Below, in pieces: positions 49,255 to 61,681 of a stretch of 64,000 nucleotides of DNA (position 1 is the stretch's first letter; each line of letters begins with the position of its first letter). This DNA is from Setophaga petechia (lineage: Eukaryota > Chordata > Aves > Passeriformes > Parulidae): positions 13,946,501 through 14,010,500 of the forward strand of contig JANCRA010000019.1 of assembly GCA_024362935.1 (NCBI GenBank), given 5' to 3'. The notes below the pieces were generated by a model that was not told the origin of the DNA, searched no databases, and saw nothing but the letters and a program-made list of their open reading frames with translations. Both the position numbers and the translations under genes were made by a program.

Positions 49255-49500
49255 GTGGGGATTAATTTATTTGTAATGCAGAAAGTGTTCTTGGTAGAAT
49301 AATTAGCTTTTCAGGGAACACAGCTTAGACCTCTTTGGAGCCTGTGTAATTAGAACCGAGGAAATAGGTTCATCACTGCTGCTGCTATTTCATTACTGGG
49401 TAATCATTTCTATCTAAACACGCTGCTCTTTGGAGAGTGACTGTCTGTGGTCAGATATGCTAATTTGCCTCTCATTTGCATTGCAGAGTGTTTAGCAGCA
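49255..49500. promoter_or_regulatory. Candidate regulatory element with paired POU octamers
   Basis: The stretch contains an exact octamer ATTTGCAT (49474-49481) and a one-mismatch octamer ATGCTAAT (49457-49464) 9 bases apart. Upstream there are homeodomain-type words TAATTA (49300-49305) and GGTAATCATT (near 49400). It also has more mixed base composition than its AT-rich flanks. Octamers are bound by POU-domain factors; that is established. That this is an enhancer, or conserved at all, is inference from motif density alone and needs alignment to other birds. Confidence 0.3.
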
Positions 49501-52500
49501 TACTTTAAAGCTGGTCAAATAAGTACAGTGGGATTTTTAATTCCATTGTGTTACTAAGACATTGGTTTGGTTTACAAAATTTGGGATATAATAAGCACCC
49601 CAAACCATTTTGTCAGATTCTAAAAAGAGACCCTTAAACAAAGGGATCACCAGGGACAGATATGTTCCGTTTTCTAGAGTTTGTATATCAGAGGAGAGGC
49701 ATTGAAGTGGAAAGGAAAGTAGCAAAAGAGTTTAGGTCCCTCCAGGTACTTCCTTTAGTTGTTTTTTTTTTAAGTAATGTAGGACTTCAGTGGCAAATAT
49801 CTACCTAAATCCAGTGGCAGGCAGGGTTTTTTTGGCTTTGGCCATGTGCCGTAAGTGACAACTAATATCCACTCTTAGAAATAAAAGACAACACTTCCTG
49901 AGATCACTACAAACCTGAGGTTTATGGTCTTTGCTACAGCTTTGGAGGGTGTGAGTAGTGTGAAGAGACTGAAAAAGGAGTTTACACTTTATTTAGAACC
50001 TTTTATTCATACACTGAGGTCTTTTACCTACAGGATGTTCTCTTCTTTGCCCATAATATTGTATGTCTGCCGTGACTCTGGTATTATATAAATGGAATTT
50101 AGTATTCATGATCCTTAGAACCTTTAATCTTGGCTAAAATAGCCTGCTTCACTGAATTAGAAAAATTAATAATGTACTGAAAAATGCAGCACAAACGTTA
50201 GAGGGTACTAGGTGTAACAATCTTAATTCCATTGCAAGAGGCAAAATTTGGAAAGGCTTGCTTTTTTTGCTGTTTTTCAGTATAATGAAAAACTTCAGAT
50301 ACTTTCTTCATAAAATTGCTGATTCTCTTTTGAGAAAGACAGGGGCTAATAGCAATTTTTAATATCTGGCTACTCAGCAGTCTGTGCTATGGCAACAGTG
50401 GGTTCAACTTTCCCCAGAACTTCTGCCACACCAGACTCAGATTCATTGATCCCACTGAAAGTTCCCCATTTCCCTAGCAGTGCTTTGTCACCTTCAATAC
50501 CTGCCATGGAGCAAAAGGGCAGCTGATAACAGGAGGAAAACAAGAGACACAAGAGTCCATGTCAAACATTTCCTTTCAAGAAACCAGCAGAGAAGATGCT
50601 TTCCTATCAGAGTCCTGAAAGGAAAAGAGCAAGCAGGTGATGTGGTCTAACAATGAGGAAGAGACAAAAACCTGCCAGGTTAGAAACCAGGTTTCCTGTA
50701 TTTTTTTTAAGTTAACAGGAAACTATGATTTAGCTAAAGAAGCAAATCTGATTACACAAAGTAGCTGAGAATCTGTTGCCCCCACTAAGTAAATGAAAGC
50801 TGTGGTTTCTTAGAATAGCACATTTCCCACCACCTTCACTAAATAATCCCCAGGAATGAAAATTTACATGCATAACTGGCCCAGAGCTTTGAATTGCACT
50901 TTGGAAGTGAAGAGGGCGCTTGCTTATGAGCTGGCTCATGCAATCTTGCATTACTTGTGGTTTTTGTCTTTCAAGCAATTATCTCTCTTCTTCACTCTGC
51001 TGAACAGTGGCACTTGCTGATGGAAAGCTGAGGAGGTGCATACTAAGGCTGTTAAGGAACCTTAGTAAACAAGCAGATTAAAACTCTCAATTTCATTTTA
51101 GACATGTGAACAGCAAAAAACTGCTACGCAAAAATGTTGGACACTGAGGATCTGATTCCTTGCTGAAGGAAGAGTAATTGAAGGAGGGGCAAATCATTAC
51201 TGTTGTCTTCTGAGCAACAAAGAGCCTATTCTATTGAAAAACATTTAAGGAGTTGCAGAGCTTCCAAAAGCCTTGTTTAACCTTCCAAAGTGAGGGCTAT
51301 CTATAAGGAAATAAGTAGGTGTAGCAGGTGATCATGTTCTATGACTTTGGAGGAGTTTCAGTTCTGTGGTTGAGGTCCCTTCATCCCTGTGAAAGTCCAT
51401 TCAAATGAGTCACCCACTTCTCAATAACTTAAATGTAATCTGAATCAGGTACTGAAGTTTGTTCTCCTCCTTCCTTCACTTCTATTTTACTAATTTCTAT
51501 TTTAGACAGAAATGTGTGACAGTCATTCATAAAAACACATGAATGTCCACTCCTTTTCTTTTTAACATAAAAGCTGGTCTTCACAATATTCCACTGCTTA
51601 CAGGAAAAGTTATATCTAAAGAAATTTTTCCTGAAACTTTAGGTGAAGCAAGCCTGTAGAAATGCTGAGAGTGAGGAGTAAGTGCAAAGCTTCTGCTGGT
51701 GCAAGAGGAGAATACGGTGTGGCTGAGGTCGTCTTCCTCAGCAGAGATAGTCACAAAACCATTTACTCTTGCAAGTCAAAGCTCCTCATAATTTATTTTC
51801 ACAAAGAGAATTACAGAAATGATTACTTTTCTCTGCATCTTGTAAAGACATAAAGGGTCTTTTTCTGCTAATGATTGGGAAGTACTTCAGCACTATTAGG
51901 ATGGAAGACAAAAGATTAAATAGAAACTCTGCCAGAGTTTTTCGCCTGTAAAGCAGCAGTATGTGTCTTTATGAAATTGTTCTCATGTACTTCTAAGCAC
52001 CCAGGAAGAAGGTAGCAGTGCTTTTCTGAATGCTTGAAACCACTCTGGGGTCCTGATCAATGGCCAGAATCTATCCATCAACTGCATGAGCTCTGCCTTG
52101 AGATAAGGAATGACAAAGACCAGATGAGGGAAGAGAGAGCTGCCTAAACTTTCAAACTGTATATTCATACTGAGGAATTTAATGTTAATTTGTCCTCTTC
52201 TGTGAAAGGCAGTGATTCACCATAAATCTACAGGTTATCAATAAGTACAGAAGTTGGCCCATTTTCAGTCAGGTAAGCACTGTGACTCCTGATTTAGAGC
52301 TAATGTCTTAGATTTAAGCTTGGCTGTGCCTGTATTTTACCAACATCACTTGATTTTTGAAAAATATATTAAACAGCCCCCCCAAATACCTAAATAGAAT
52401 GACTGCATTTAAAAGGAAGATTAAAGAAATGCAATTTATGGGCAAAGATCACATGGCATGTTCTTAGCCATTAGGATAGAAAAATAACAGACTGGATGCC

Positions 52501-53755
52501 TGCCAGTCCTAGAAGTGTGGAAAATTAGATGCCATTTTGCACACAAATCAATACGGTAAGTGGGAAATCTTAGGTCTCCCAAACTGTGTGCAAATCTAGC
52601 TGCTAATTGACTCAATTAATCTCTGGTCCTGTTTCTGCAAAATGATATGCTTAGAATAAGGAGAGACAGGCAGAGTTGTAGATGATTAGACAATATTCCT
52701 TTAATGAGCCTTGCTCAGCCAGGAGCAGTTAACTGACCATTAATCTTCAGAAGGAAAGAAACAGGCTCTGCACGGACAGCAAAGGGAGTAAAAAACTGTC
52801 AACAAAGAAACCTTTTAAAGAACTGCTAAAAACGTGATTAGATGCTCTGGTGATTATTATAATCATTATCCATCTGTGGCAGGTCTTTCACTAAAGCCCA
52901 CCTTCATTCCTTATGCAGGCCATGAGTTCTGCACAGATTTGCTTCCTGAAGCTATTAATGCTGCCTGTGTCTTTTCTGAATACTTTGTACTCCAAGCACA
53001 AGATGTGGCAATGGGAGATACTCTGAGAAACAGTTTAGTTTTCAAAATGTAAAAATAGATGCAGCATCAAGAACTTTTACTGCACAAACAAAACAATACA
53101 AACTGTGAAACAAAGGGAAAGACAGATGAGGATACCACACATTTGCTTGGAAATTAGCTATACACTAAAAGTGAATCAGGATTGCCTCTTCTTTTTATAT
53201 AAACAAACAAACCCTGACATCTTACTGTATTTACTTATGGAGGTACAGAGGACACAGAAGAAACTACTACAGCAAGGCAAAGGACAGTTAAGGGTAATTG
53301 TAATAGGATTTCTATATATAGAAAGGATGTGAAGCCACTTTTAGCACTTACTCATTCTTTCCCGGTACAGGATGACAAACCGTCTGATGTTTCTTCAACA
53401 GTACCTTAAAAGAGAACCATTTTTAGGCTTTAGCAGAATATTAGTTTATTAAATGTCATGCATTAGGTACTAGGGCACTAAAACAAACAGATCACGCATA
53501 TGAGGCTGAACTTTAAAACTTCAAGAAAAAGAGCCTAAAAGAACAGAGGTAGAGAAGGAGGGGTAAAACAAGATTTCTGTACAGACTCTTGTTTCTGGAA
53601 ATTAAATTATTTATGGATTTACTCTGAACTGCTTCAAATGTGTCCTTTCACTAAACTTATCCAGGTTATAGCCTAATCATTGACTATTCACAGTAATGAG
53701 TACCTAGGGAGATAGTGATGGTAGAAAATGTAGTGTGGAGAGTTTCTGTGCACAC

Positions 53756-53793
53756 CAGCTAGGGACTAGGTGATGCAGCTAGGGATTAGGTGC
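53756..53793. repeat. 20-bp period tandem duplication
   Basis: CAGCTAGGGACTAGGTGA (53756-53773) recurs at 53776-53793 as CAGCTAGGGATTAGGTGC, two mismatches in 18. Confidence 0.88.
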
Positions 53794-54792
53794 TTTCTAT
53801 TTGTCATTTGTGTAGCTCCAGGAATATGCATGGAGCTTTCCATAACAAAGGGAAAGGTCAACTGCTGCTCTGAACAGGCTAAAATTGTAATGAGGCATAG
53901 CACCCTAAAGCCATGATAAAGCACAGGAGAGCAGAGCAGAGAAGGACAAGAGTTTCACTGGTGTCAGTGCACAGTAATATACAGTTTACAGACTACTTTT
54001 TCCCACAAACACATTCAGAAATGCATTGACAATGTGCTTGTGAATACTTCTCTGCAGTAGGGAGCTGTCCAAGGGAATATTCAAAAGACCTGAAGGGTGG
54101 GAATTTATCATTGTATTATACTATAGAGGATGATGCTTCTGACTCTGGAAGATGTGAAAAACATAGCTTCTCTGTTTGGCAAGTAACTCCTTGCTGCAGG
54201 TGTGCTTAATGCAAGGCTGGAGGAAACAAAGTCTGAGCCAGCAAATGTACATGCTATTAAACAGCAAAGCTGTTTTGTGAAAATCAGTGTTTTATGTTAA
54301 CTGTGCATGCCTGTCCTTTCCATGTTACTATTTCAGGACTGTTAATATTTAGCTGTGCTTTTGAATAGCAAACCATGTGACACATTTGATTTGCATGGAA
54401 TATCAAAATAGAACACACTTCCATCACTTACACGTAAATCATATGAAGTATCTCTTTGGTGTGAATAGCAATGCGCCATTTCAGTTTCTCTCTCATGTTT
54501 ATAGCCAGTGAAGATTTAGTTCTAGACCTTCACAGGACCATAAGCTGCATTAAACTCTACCTGCCACTCTGCACAGGTTTTCTGGCAGAAAAGAAAGTTA
54601 CCCTTGAAGGGATGTGAGTTGTGCATGTGCACTGAATTATACAGACAGCCCTGATCATCAGGCAAAAGCCTGAGGAAACATTCTCATTCATGACTGATCC
54701 CTTTGGCTTGTAACCAGAACAGGCAATGAAAAAAAAATCAAATATTTATTGGTCTTCTTTTGCTCCTGATCTCATCAGTAGTCATACAAAGG

Positions 54793-54794
<2 letters not shown>

Positions 54795-54825
<31 letters not shown>
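54795..54825. repeat. (CA)n microsatellite, about 15 units
   Basis: CA dinucleotides run without interruption and then pass into CTACCTACATATG. Likely polymorphic; CA/TG runs can adopt Z-DNA. Confidence 0.97.
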
Positions 54826-54828
<3 letters not shown>

Positions 54829-54880
54829 CCTACATATGCTGTCCATTACACCCAGTTCACTCACTGCCCAATATCGCTTT

Positions 54881-55184
54881 CCCTTCCCTTCCCTTCCCTT
54901 CCCTTCCCTTCCCTTCCCTTCCCTTCCCTTCCCTTCCCTTCCCTTCCCTTCCCTTCCCTTCCCTTCCCTTCCCTTCCCTTCCCTTCCCTTCCCTTCCCTT
55001 CCCTTCCCTTCCCTTCCCTTCCCTTCCCTTCCCTTCCCTTCCCTTCCCTTCCCTTCCCTTCCCTTCCCTTCCCTTCCCTTCCCTTCCCTTCCCTTCCCTT
55101 CCCTTCCCTTCCCTTCCCTTCCCTTCCCTTCCCTTCCCTTCCCTTCCCTTCCCTTCCCTTCCCTCCCTTCCCTTCCCTTCCCTC
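54881..55184. repeat. (CCCTT)n / (AAGGG)n satellite-like array
   Basis: Fifty-six consecutive perfect CCCTT units cover 54881-55160. A unit lacking one T (55161-55164), three more perfect units and a final CCCTC follow, about 304 bp in all. The purity implies recent expansion and ongoing length change. The G-rich strand is the minus strand, with G3 runs every 5 bases, which fits the consensus for G-quadruplexes; the polypurine/polypyrimidine mirror symmetry also fits triplex (H-) DNA. Because the unit length is 5, all three plus frames and a minus frame stay open, giving artefactual proteins of repeated FPSLP and GREGK units. True length may be longer than shown, since assemblers collapse such arrays. 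Confidence 0.99.
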
Positions 55185-55348
55185 TTGTGGAAGATATTTA
55201 TGATGTGCTTCAAATAGCCATCTAAATACCCATAAAGCCCATGAGGAGGCTTCTGGTTATTTAAAGAGTTTTTCATTCAACACAGAGAGGACAACATCTC
55301 ATAGGATTCATGCACTGCTTTTCTCTGCTTTCTTTCAGACAATTCCTT

Positions 55349-55436
55349 GGGGGGGAAAAAAAAAGAGAAAAAAAAAAAAAAGAAAAACAAAACAAAACAA
55401 AACAAAAACCCCAAACAACAAAACCCAAGAAAAAAT
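55349..55436. repeat. G7 and A-rich purine tract with (AAAAC)n
   Basis: Seven G are followed by A runs broken by single G, then by repeated AAAAC units and CCCAAACAAC. The first part (55349-55386) is pure purine, the opposite polarity to the (CCCTT)n array 165 bases upstream. It is simple low-complexity sequence. Confidence 0.93.
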
Positions 55437-57966
55437 CCTGTATTTTCTCTAGTTAAATTACCACTTCCTTCCCTTGGGGACTGACCTCTGCAGTGCTGCA
55501 GTGCATTGTCTCATGACATAGCTATATTTCACATCTGAGGTGTGAAAGTATTAGATACCTTCGGTTTCTGAAAGAAGCAACCAAGAGAAGGGTGAGGGTG
55601 CTTTCACTAAGGATAAGAGTGTTTTCTCCTGGTTGTTTGAAAGAGAGTCAAAAACCAGGCGGGATAAATGACAACTGTGAAAAACCTTTCTTCAAAGGTT
55701 CTGATTGATTTGATGGGCTTTTTCTACCACACACCCTAATAAAGTCTGGAAATAGAGGTGAGCATAATGACATAGATTTCAAAGTGAAACACAACATTAT
55801 GTTTTGTAAAGGTAGTCTTTTCATGTTTTTGCCAAATTTTGTCACTAAGAATTTGCTTTTAAACCATCAAAAGAAACATACACGTACAATAATGACAAAT
55901 TAAATCAACAGATGATGGTGGAAGTTTTTTCCCCTTTTGAAGCTGAATTTATTGCTTTGGGAAAGCATCAGATTGATGGATCTTGAAGTACCCTATTTAT
56001 TCATAGAACGAGTGACAAGCTTCCCTTCATTGCAGCTTTCTTCAGGTTCTCAAAAAGAGCAGCCCCACAAATCTACTTACAGCAATGATAAATATTTAAG
56101 ACACAAGGTCGGAAATATACTGTAATTTGTCTGGTGACAGTGTTCTATTCCAGTAGCTTTATATCTTTCATAGAGGTGATTAATGACCTTGGGGCTTTAG
56201 GTGTGGGCTGTAGAGTGACAGTCCTACGATGTAAATATATCCAAAGGCTCAGGAAATGGAGTGTTTGCTCCAGCCAAAGGCAAGGAAGATCATTTCTAAT
56301 TCTATATGCTATGGGGAAATATCATATTGCATCAATGACGGTTCAGAAATGTCATTTATATATTTTGCTAACATGTAGTTGCTAAATGGAGATGTTTAGT
56401 GAGTGCAGTGGTAAGCAAGTAGCTTTTAGCCCTCCTTCAAAAACAGGGTACTCTAATCAAACCCCCAGTTTTCCTAACAGGTCTTCTGTTTCTATCTCCA
56501 AGAAAAATAGCATGTTGTTCTAAAAGGTGCCATCTTTCTGCCCCAGCATATTTCCTGCTATTTTTTTCTCTTTTAAGCCTCAACTATTCCTGGCTCATAG
56601 TGGTCTCTGCCCTTCAGCAAACACAGCCAATCCCCTGCTCATCCCAGGCCGCATTAGGAGCTGTTATCTGCTGGCATTAACCACAGGCTCTGGACAGCAG
56701 GGCTGAAAGGGAAAAGCTTTCTGTGACTGTGCAGAAGCCAAGCACCCCACTGCTCCCTGCTGTGCCTGTGCACTCAGTGAACCCCCCCTGTGCAGGCACT
56801 GCCAGCACAGCTCCCCAGATCCCTGCCACTGCAAATGCCTGCTTTCTTTTTTCCTTGTGACTTTCTAAGTATCCTTTTAGACATAGCTATCTCTAAATCT
56901 TTTTGAGATTTGCCTATCAGTGATTTATTTCCATCATGTCAATAAGACATAAAAATGAGCGTGCAAAAGTTTATTGTGTTATGATGGGAGTTGTCTTGTT
57001 TAAACTTAGGAAAGCTCTAAAAAAATGGGAGGTATTTTCTGGCAAAGGAAGTTCTCCTTGCCTAATATAATATATTCTTTTGACAATTTTCAAGTAACAA
57101 CAGTGAGAGAAAGGTATCTGTAAAAGGGAAAATTTGTTAGCAATCAGGCTAGCACAGCATGGAAAGAACTAAAGAAGAGTCTCAGAAAATCCCAGACAAT
57201 AACTGGTTCCCAAGTATTCTTTTGTATTATAATGATGTTTCATTCTTTTTTTTTGCTCTAGACATTCTCAGTTCCAGGAAACTCTTTCAATTCCTACTTA
57301 TTTGTTGAATTGTTTCATTCCAACATGTATTTGATTTTATTGTCTGTATTACCACTTAACACACACACAAAAAAAGCAATGGTGCTCTTCAGGTGCAGTT
57401 TATAGTCATGATAATTTTGCTGTGGCTTTGTACTTTCAATTTCTGCCATATCTAACAAGTCAAAATGAGTGACTTTTGGTACTTTGTGGTAACAGGATGT
57501 TCTTCTCTACGGAACATAAAACTGGTCTTCAGAGTGGAAATTTTTCAGCAGTAAAATAAAACAAAAAATTGTGGCAACTGTTTCTGTGGGTTATATTATA
57601 TTATTTATGAGCCATCCCATGCCTTTTCTCTGTTTATTGGGGAAATTCTGAAGAATAGTAGGAGTTATTGTTGCATGTACAGAACTTGCTGGTTTTAATC
57701 TAATTTAGTTCAGGACTAGTAGCATTGAAGTAGTGGTATGTTATTAGATTCACCAAAGAGTTAGTCCTTCAAAGCTGCTGCATATCCTGAAGTTTTTAGT
57801 CCCATATCTTCACCACAATAAATGGAGTTCTACATGCAAATCTCTGCTGGTAGGGAAAAATAAGGCTTTTCTGGCTAATGGCTGGTAAAAAATGAGCCTA
57901 GAACTTAAGGAAAATTATTTCCAACCCATCCATTAGTAGTGAAAGATTATACAATTCACATTAGCA
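55437..57966. other. Unique noncoding DNA
   Basis: No gene is recognised. A GC-richer, CpG-poor patch lies at 56600-56840. The rest is AT-rich with only short frames. Confidence 0.55.
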
Positions 57967-58560
57967 GTGTTGAAGCTGCAGCCTGAGCCAGCACAGAGGG
58001 TCTTTACTGCTAAGATCAACCATCAGCAGTACAAAATCTGTGAGAACCCTGGGTTGTTCTGGAAAAAGGAGAATTTGCCCTCTGTGGAGGAGAATCAGAT
58101 TAAGAAACATTTAAACAAACTGGGCATCCACAAATGGATAGGATCTGATGGGATAAACCCACAAGCGATGAGGGGTCAGGTGATGTCACCACAAGGCCAC
58201 TCTCAGTTATCTTTAAAAAGTTGTGGTGATGAGGGGAGGCTCATGTGAGCAACAAGAAAGCAAATGTCACTCAAAAGTTCAAAAAGGGCTAGGAGAAAAT
58301 ACAGACTGGTCAGCCACACCTCAATCCCTGGGAAGGTCATGGAACAAGTCATCCTTGAAGCTGCTTCCAGCTATTTTAAAGACATGAAGGTGACTGAGAG
58401 ATGGATTTACAAATGGGAAAATCATGCTTAACTAACCTGATACCTCTCTGGAATAGCATGGCTCTCTTGGTGGATGTGAGAAGATTAGTGAATGTTAATA
58501 AGTCTTTTGACTCTGTCCATCATAACATTCTCTCAAACAAATACTAGACTCCACTGTACA
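57967..58560 (+). pseudogene. CR1: CR1 LINE ORF2 (reverse transcriptase) internal fragment, broken
   Basis: The segment follows CR1 ORF2 from just upstream of the reverse transcriptase through motif A, in at least two frames. The frame at 57967-58248 gives the pre-RT linker (NLPSVEENQIKKHLNKLGIH, then GSDGINPQA). After a shift the DNA blocks TTCAAAAAGGGC and CTCAATCCCTGGGAAGGTCA match the RT finger region (the SLTSIPGKVME-like block). Near 58490-58531 the codons read VNVNKSFDSVHHNIL, where CR1 normally has an LDFSKAFD-type motif; the catalytic Asp position is Asn here (AAT). Premature stops and frameshifts make it inactive. Unlike the other copies it has no CR1 3' end; similarity stops near 58560, suggesting deletion of the 3' half or later disruption. 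Confidence 0.88.
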
Positions 58561-58673
58561 TTCTAGCCTGAGGAGGAATAGTATAGAATACTCCCCTGAA
58601 TAATACAGAGTTCTCTTGCAGTTAAAAAAGTGAACTTTACTCTTCCCAGACATATTACCATACATATTAGTCT

Positions 58674-58712
58674 GTATTGTATTGTATTATATTATATTAT
58701 ATTATATTATAC
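58674..58712. repeat. (TATTG)n-(TATTA)n pentanucleotide microsatellite
   Basis: Three TATTG units pass into about five TATTA units ending in TACACAC. The two variants of one pentamer sit as separate blocks, as expected when a point mutation spreads by slippage. A false frame at 58630-58818 runs through it. Confidence 0.93.
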
Positions 58713-60548
58713 ACACTGTAAAAGAAGGCTAATATGCTGTGCCTACTATTTAATCTTAATTTCTTTACAGAATCATACACAAATTACTGATTTTATGAAG
58801 TATCAGGGAATATCATGACCTTCAGAATTCAGATTTGTTCCACCTAAACCTCACACCCTTAACTTTGGTGGACTCATTTAATAGTTCTGTCTAATGTCAT
58901 CTCACTAAAATCAGGCTAGAGGAAAGATGGGCACTCTTCCTTCTGTGCCTGAGCACATACAAGTAGCCCAGAAGGTGATGTTCTGCACATCCTGAGTCAG
59001 CCTTGTTTTCAGGGGTTTGGGTATTTGCTGTGCACTGGAGCACATCACCCTTGTGATGGATCTGTTAAACACTTGTGCTGAGATTCACCTGCCTGAGACA
59101 AGGCAGTAATAAATTGGGAAAGGTAGAATGTGACCATTCCAACAGGTGACTCAGACCACAAGTGACAGGGATGCAATACCCCCAGAAATATTTTCATATT
59201 TTGTCCAGGCACTTAAGGCTCAATTCGTAGTTTGCAATGGAGAGAGTCAGAAATTCACTGCTTGAAATTTGTTTAGAAAAGCTTTTCCCTCTAAAAAAAA
59301 ATCTTCACATTTTTAATGGATATCTGACATTTTGGTTTCTAAACAAAATACTTTTACCATTAAAACAGAAGAAAAAGCATGGAGGAAATATTTATTCATT
59401 TTCATTTCTCTCAAAATTTTCCTCAGTAAATCCTTGCCCATCTATTCTAGGGATCAATATCTAAAATACATAATGAACATTAAATTTATGGTGAAGTATC
59501 TCCAGGATTCATTCAGTATTCTGTAGATACTCCTAATTTTGACATATTGACGTTACGTGGTTAACTCTTCTAATATACGGGTCAGTCTAGAGACACTTTC
59601 ATTTTGCTTTTTCTTTGTGAAGAAAAGGTCTAATGTAAGGTCCAGCAATGCTTTAATTCTTTTCTTCTTTCTCTTGAGTCTATTAATGCTTGACTTTTTA
59701 AAATGTATATAAATCACAGCACAATATTACATTAAAAACATTTCTGTGTAACTGAATTTTGAACTGAACTGACTCTGTTCGATGTGCTCCATTTCATCTT
59801 ACTCACAAAGAGAACTGTTGAAATGAGATCAGATTGGTGAAGCAAATCAGGAAATACTGTGAATTGATTAAAAAAATGCAAAGAACTGTGGAGAAGGGTG
59901 TTCCAGGTATTTCATCATATTGAATAAACAAAAAATCACTTTGTATGCACTTAGTACCCAAGTATCTGCCTGCAGTCCTCAGAGCCCATGGAGTTTTGCC
60001 AAGCACTTTATTGTTATTTTTGAGCTTCCTTTCTTGCCACTCTCCATTGGTGCAATTCTTGCAGAAATTGGTGGGAACTGAGAACTGATATAATGAAAGT
60101 CAAAGTCTTGGACAGAGGAGTATGCACTAAAAATAGAAAGGAACCCAAAATAACACAATGCAGAAAAGATATGCAACAAACTGTATTTTTCCATAGAGCA
60201 TTTCCAGCCCAGTTCAAATGTCTCCTAACTGTATGTTCTTAATTACTTTAAAAAGCGCTAGCAATCCAAATTAAGCTCCAGGAATATCATGTCTGATTCA
60301 GGCTTCCAGAGTGACACGAATTCATTAAATCTTCCACACCAATCCGCTTTGTTACTTTTGGCATATCTACAATTTTTTGTGTAATAAAACATTGCATAAA
60401 GGGTTTAGTAAATTGAATTTAGCACTATGCCAGCAGTGTAGCCAGCAACCCTAAACGCTCCTGAATTAAGCTTTTGTCTTTCAGTTTGTAAATATTTAGC
60501 AGAGATCTCTCTAGGCATAAGTGTATATACTTATCTTATACATCTACA

Positions 60549-60605
60549 TATATGTGTAGGTGTGTGTGTGTATGTGAACATATGTGTGTATATGTCTAAT
60601 ATATA
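60549..60605. repeat. Interrupted (TG)n/(TA)n tract
   Basis: TATGTG and TGTGTG words alternate with TATA words over about 55 bases. It is a degraded dinucleotide microsatellite with Z-DNA-prone alternation. Confidence 0.85.
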
Positions 60606-61637
60606 TGAAAGCTGACAGGTGTTTGTGGCATTTGAAATACAAGAGAGGCTTTTCTTCTTTGTCACTTCAAAAACCATACAAAATGAAATGGAGAAAAAAC
60701 CCACAACTTCATAACCAATTTCAGCTTTTGGAAATAATGCTAGAATTGTATTGGGAGGATACTTAAGAGGAGAGCAAAAGAATTCATCCCACCACACAGA
60801 AGATAAGTGAGTTAAAAATGTATTTTCACCATCTGCTGCTCTCGTGAAATCTCGAGATTTGTAAATGGCAGTTTTGAGAAAGAGTAAATCTGATATTTGG
60901 TGTATTTTCTTCTGAGACTGTAATCTTCAGACAATGTTCTTCTGCCTTAGAAATACGCTTTGTACATTTTAGATTACCCAAAGTATCTAAAAAAAAATTA
61001 TCTGTGAGAGGTAAGTAGTCTGAGCAGATGTCTTTGTCCTCCTCATCTGTACAGTACATGAATATATGAACAGCTGTGGAGACCTGGAAGTGTATCTTTG
61101 TAAGAGAGAGTAGAAATGGTAATTGTAGGTAGTCACAGCCAATACTGCAGCCTCTTGCTGGAGATTCAAATGTTCCCTATCACTGAAAAATATTATCCCT
61201 TTCAATTGTAAGCAGATGTCTTTTAAAATAAGGCTCGCACTGGGGGAGTTATTTTACTCTGTTATGAGAGGCTACCACATAATCTGCTATGTGATGTAGC
61301 TCATTATATATAAAGTTTCTGCTTCTGTGCTGCACAGCCTCCTGCATGTGTCCTGGAGAGAAGCTGCTCATTGTTCTGAACTGAACAGTTTTATCTGTTG
61401 CAAAACACAAAGAGTTCTAGAAGTCCCCAACTTTATTTTTTTCATGTACTGTCTCTGTGGTAATGCTGGGAGCAATGACAGCAGTTCCCAGTCACATTTC
61501 TGCTCAGAAGGAAACTATTGGCTTCCTAGGAATTATTTATGCATCATTCATGGCAGTAAGTGTTATGCAGTTTAAGAATCCCTGATCCAAGCAAAGGGAT
61601 TTTACTGCTATTCATAAACTAGACATATTATTTGTAC

Positions 61638-61681
61638 TGTTGTTTTATTGTTGCATTGTGTTGTTGTTTTATTGCTGTATT
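61638..61681. repeat. 24-bp period imperfect tandem duplication
   Basis: A 20-base block at 61638-61657 (TGTTGTTTTATTGTTGCATT) recurs at 61662-61681 with two mismatches. Confidence 0.85.

Larger units (their letters stand above)
46443..54794. other. Long unique noncoding stretch
   Basis: About 8.3 kb has no recognised exon, RNA gene or transposon. Apart from the short repeats and the candidate regulatory stretch listed separately, I note a direct repeat of TATTAAAGC (48952-48960 and 48965-48973) and a TAAT-rich segment at 52590-52750. All frames are below 90 codons. Confidence 0.55.

Noticed and set aside
54726..55276. Long frames (up to 163 codons) of repeated FPSLP or GREGK units
   Set aside because: They are translations of the (CCCTT)n array, open in all plus frames and on the minus strand because the repeat unit contains no stop in any frame.
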